DNA of 64,000 nt, from positions 217,501-281,500 of the forward strand of contig JACCIC010000209.1 in assembly GCA_018907035.1 (NCBI GenBank). The letters run 5' to 3'. The translations under genes and the position numbers were made by a program. The stretch is from Sycobia sp. Sy_11. Taxonomy: Eukaryota; Arthropoda; Insecta; Hymenoptera; Epichrysomallidae. Below are positions 61,325 through 64,000 of this stretch, piece after piece. The first letter of the stretch is position 1. The number at the start of each line of letters is the position of its first letter. The notes beneath the pieces are model-generated. The model did no database searches. It saw only the letters and a program-made list of their open reading frames with translations, and had not been told where the DNA came from.

Positions 61325-61599
61325 CACTGCTGTGCAGAAATTTCATTGAGGATCCGCGGCGACCAAGAGAAAAAATAGGGCCGGTGCGTAATACCTTAAA
61401 GTCCCTGGAGGGTAATTATTCAATGCGAACAGGTGCGAAAATCAAGGATTTGAATCGCGAGTACGAAGAGACAGAATTATTGAGAACCCTCCCTCTCCTC
61501 ACGCTCGTCCACGGCCTCTTATGCGCGCGAACGAAAGTCATTTGCACGAATGCGCGCAATTTGATTTTTTAATCGGATCCGGACGAAACATCGGTTTAT

Positions 61600-62840
61600 T
61601 TAGACGGTAAGTATATAGTAAATATATCTATATTAATTAATAATAATATCTTTTGGCGGCAACTGGCCCATATTATTCTGAATTTTCTACTTAAGTAAAA
61701 TATGCAATGTGAGTTGAAATCTCGTACACTATGAAAAGAGAAGTACGTAAACAACAATTGTTCCTTTCACACTTAATGGATCAAATGGTGTAAAAACTGA
61801 CAATTAGTTGTTATACATCGAACGTATTAATTCTATCAAGTTTTATTATAACCATATTTATATTTATTTGAATATGTTAGATTTTCGTTTCAATCAAGAA
61901 AAACTACATATTCGATCTATTTAATTACAAATTGACAATAATGCAAATAAGACATTTATTAAAAAAAATTTATAATGACAATGAAATTGGTCGCCTATAG
62001 AAATTCATTTTGATTGGAGCGATTCCTACAGAAATTCGTTTTCACGAATTTTTTGTACCTAGTCGGTGGAAACAGGAAATTGTGGACATTAAAAAACCAG
62101 AAAACGTGGATAAAAACTTAAAAAATGTATAGTTGGCTGGCGATTCTGCCACCAGAACCCATTTAAGCCAAAATCCCGAAATTTATTTTTAGAGATTTTT
62201 TGACAAGTAATCGTGAGAAATGAAAAATCGAGTCCACGAAGTTTCGAGATCCGAAAGTATATAGCGGCTAGAAAAAAAAAAACAATAAACGAATTTTATC
62301 GATTTTTATCCACCCAGGATTGATTGGGCTAAAATTCTTTTTCACATGACACACACGAGCGAGCTAAGATTCTCAGACGGTGGATTCAGCGATTTGGCCG
62401 ATAATGAAAGTACAAGACTTCTTTCTCTGACTAATTGATCCTAAATATTTTCCAAACGCAATGACACAAGATACGCTTAATCTAAACTGAATATAAAATT
62501 CGACCAAATATCGAAGGCTATTGTAATAGATTCGTTTCGGAGATGTGCGTGCCAGGTTACAAATGGCCGAGATTGGTCGTCGATTGGCCGAGCCGAAATG
62601 CTTCACATGCGCATTATATACCATTCCAGGGACAATCGGGCGCGCGATAAAATAATTGCGCAACCGATAACGCGCCAAGTCGAATGAATCACTCGAAAAC
62701 ATTCATCGCTACGATGTGAATCCCATCTCACCGGGCACAATCTTTTTTTCCTTTCACGAGCCAAAACTGCCACAGCCCATCTCATACGGCTCCTCTACGT
62801 AATCTGTAATTTAAATGTAGCGACTTACAAGGGATCCTTA
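61600..62840. other. AT-rich stretch, nothing supported
   Basis: The 109-codon minus ORF (62373-62702) has no recognisable domain. No long array. Confidence 0.4.
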
Positions 62841-62845
62841 TCCGA

Positions 62846-62847
<2 letters not shown>

Positions 62848-62898
<51 letters not shown>
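62848..62898. repeat. (TA)25 microsatellite
   Basis: Perfect array at the boundary to the last CpG-rich block. Confidence 0.9.
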
Positions 62899-62899
<1 letters not shown>

Positions 62900-62902
<3 letters not shown>

Positions 62903-63413
62903 GAGATAGCTCGTCGTCTCGCGCACCGTCTGGAGATCTATGCTAATGTGAGACGATCGGGAGCGCTCGTACGGACACTAATCGCGCCGTCTCGGGCGAC
63001 GCACGAAATTTCCAACTGAAAGGCAAATAAGCGCCATAAATAAATCATCGGGTGCGCGGTGGCAGCTGCCCCCACCCCCGCTCCTTTTGAGGTGCAAAGT
63101 CGTAACGATTCGGGCCGCGCACATACGCATACATACACTGTAAGTATGTTCGGTATCGCGGACGCGGGCTGAATGGCATTGTCGCTTCCTTCGCGGTTGG
63201 CGCTTTTGTTGCGCGCGCGCGCGCGCATGTAGTATAATATAAGTGAGATTGCTCGCGCCTCTTACGCGCGTGCACCTTTTCGAGCGTATCCCTCCCCCCA
63301 CCCACCCCGGCTCCCTCTAATTCTCCGCTCTAATGCTATATCAGAAATGACGTATTCCCGAGTCCTCGCAACGGCGCAAAGGCGAGCGACGGTGGCCGCC
63401 TAGAGTCATAGAG

Positions 63414-63475
<62 letters not shown>

Positions 63476-64000
63476 TTTAGCGGTCTGCGCCTTATAATCC
63501 CATTGGACACGGAGAGGACAGCGGTAGTCCAGTGCCATAAGGCTTCCGACTCGTTTTCTCGCCGCGCGCACGTTATTGTAGTCCCTTCTCCTCCCCCCCC
63601 CCGGTGGAATTTACTGCGCTTTATCGGATTTATTCGATTCTTGCCCTCCAGTGCGGTTTCGTATGCGCACGTGTCCTTACGCGAACGTGCGCGCGCGCGT
63701 GGGTGCGCGCGTGCAGGTCTATTTGTGTGTGCGTGCGTGTACGCGCGCGAGCTCGCGCGCGTAATCGCGAGAGCCGTTGCGATTTGCTCGTTTTGTCCCT
63801 CGACGGACCGTTTACTCATATAACTTTTTCGCCCCGGTCGATTGAAATTTTTTCCGTTACATATCGACAGGCCGTGCGGGCCGATAGCGTTATTTATGTC
63901 CGGATTTAAGGGATTTTTGAGGCTTTCCCTTCTGCCCCTTCCCTCCCCCCCAACCCCACCTATCGTATCGCGGGTTCGCCAATTCGTCAGGCCTTTCGTT
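62900..64000. other. CpG-rich block without a supported gene, reaching the window end
   Basis: GC tracts at 63211-63226 and near 63688-63716, poly-C near 63593, one long GA array. ORFs are composition-driven. Confidence 0.4.
63416..63473. repeat. (GA)29 microsatellite
   Basis: Perfect GA array, the longest of its type here. Confidence 0.95.

Noticed and set aside
1..64000. Search for bacterial operons, CRISPR arrays, TTAGG telomeric arrays, rRNA genes and well-known insect microRNAs
   Set aside because: None seen by eye. Regularly spaced repeats are all simple microsatellites. Absence of microRNAs and tRNAs is not proven without a scan.

Overview
This is a nuclear eukaryotic, almost certainly arthropod and most likely insect, genome window. 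I support one spliced protein-coding gene. The rest is non-coding DNA crowded with simple repeats, plus a few decayed mobile-element pieces. The insect call rests on the single-domain secreted S1-family serine protease homolog with 0.6-1.1 kb GT-AG introns, an insect-like non-LTR retrotransposon remnant, and the lack of any operon-like coding. CpG is abundant rather than depleted, with many CGCG runs. That would fit Hymenoptera, but the sequence does not settle order or species.

The gene is on the minus strand, 22227 down to 18525, in four exons: 22227-22164, 21556-21228, 20143-19829 and 18731-18525. It encodes a 304-residue secreted protein with a chymotrypsin/trypsin fold. All three catalytic-triad positions carry asparagine (His57, Asp102 and Ser195 in chymotrypsin numbering; Asn77, Asn126 and Asn239 here). 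The Cys42-Cys58 disulfide is gone, and the basic residue that normally precedes the IVGG activation site is Ala. Reading frame, signal peptide, splice sites and the structural disulfides of the C-terminal half are preserved. It therefore looks like a maintained non-catalytic serine protease homolog rather than a dead pseudogene. This is the most interesting object in the window.

Mobile DNA: the AT-rich block at 8.3-8.93 kb holds a frameshifted minus-strand piece of a non-LTR reverse transcriptase whose YADD catalytic motif has decayed. A tRNA-promoter-like (SINE-like) stretch sits inside intron 3 of the gene. Fragments that read like protein but in shifting frames lie at 13.4-14.2 kb and were not identified.

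Layout: the window alternates between two kinds of sequence. CpG-rich blocks (about 2.3-3.3, 7.4-7.9, 9.9-10.4, 12.0-12.6, 25.0-28.3, 29.0-30.2, 31.7-32.5, 34.6-37.6, 38.6-39.8, 42.3-43.9, 46.7-48.5, 50.0-52.3, 53.0-53.9, 55.1-57.5, 58.9-59.4, 60.3-61.6 and 62.9-64.0 kb) carry most of the (TA)n, (GA)n and (CA)n arrays and many poly-G/poly-C runs. AT-rich blocks (such as 3.4-5.6, 17.7-24.5, 32.7-34.5, 37.8-38.6, 41.1-42.2, 45.7-46.6, 48.5-50.0, 54.2-55.1, 57.7-58.8, 59.8-60.3 and 61.6-62.8 kb) are nearly free of long arrays apart from a few around the gene. Nearly all long open frames outside the gene are translations of dinucleotide repeats (YIYI, HTHT, SLSL, RERE, VCVC) or of GC-rich low-complexity DNA, and I do not call them genes.
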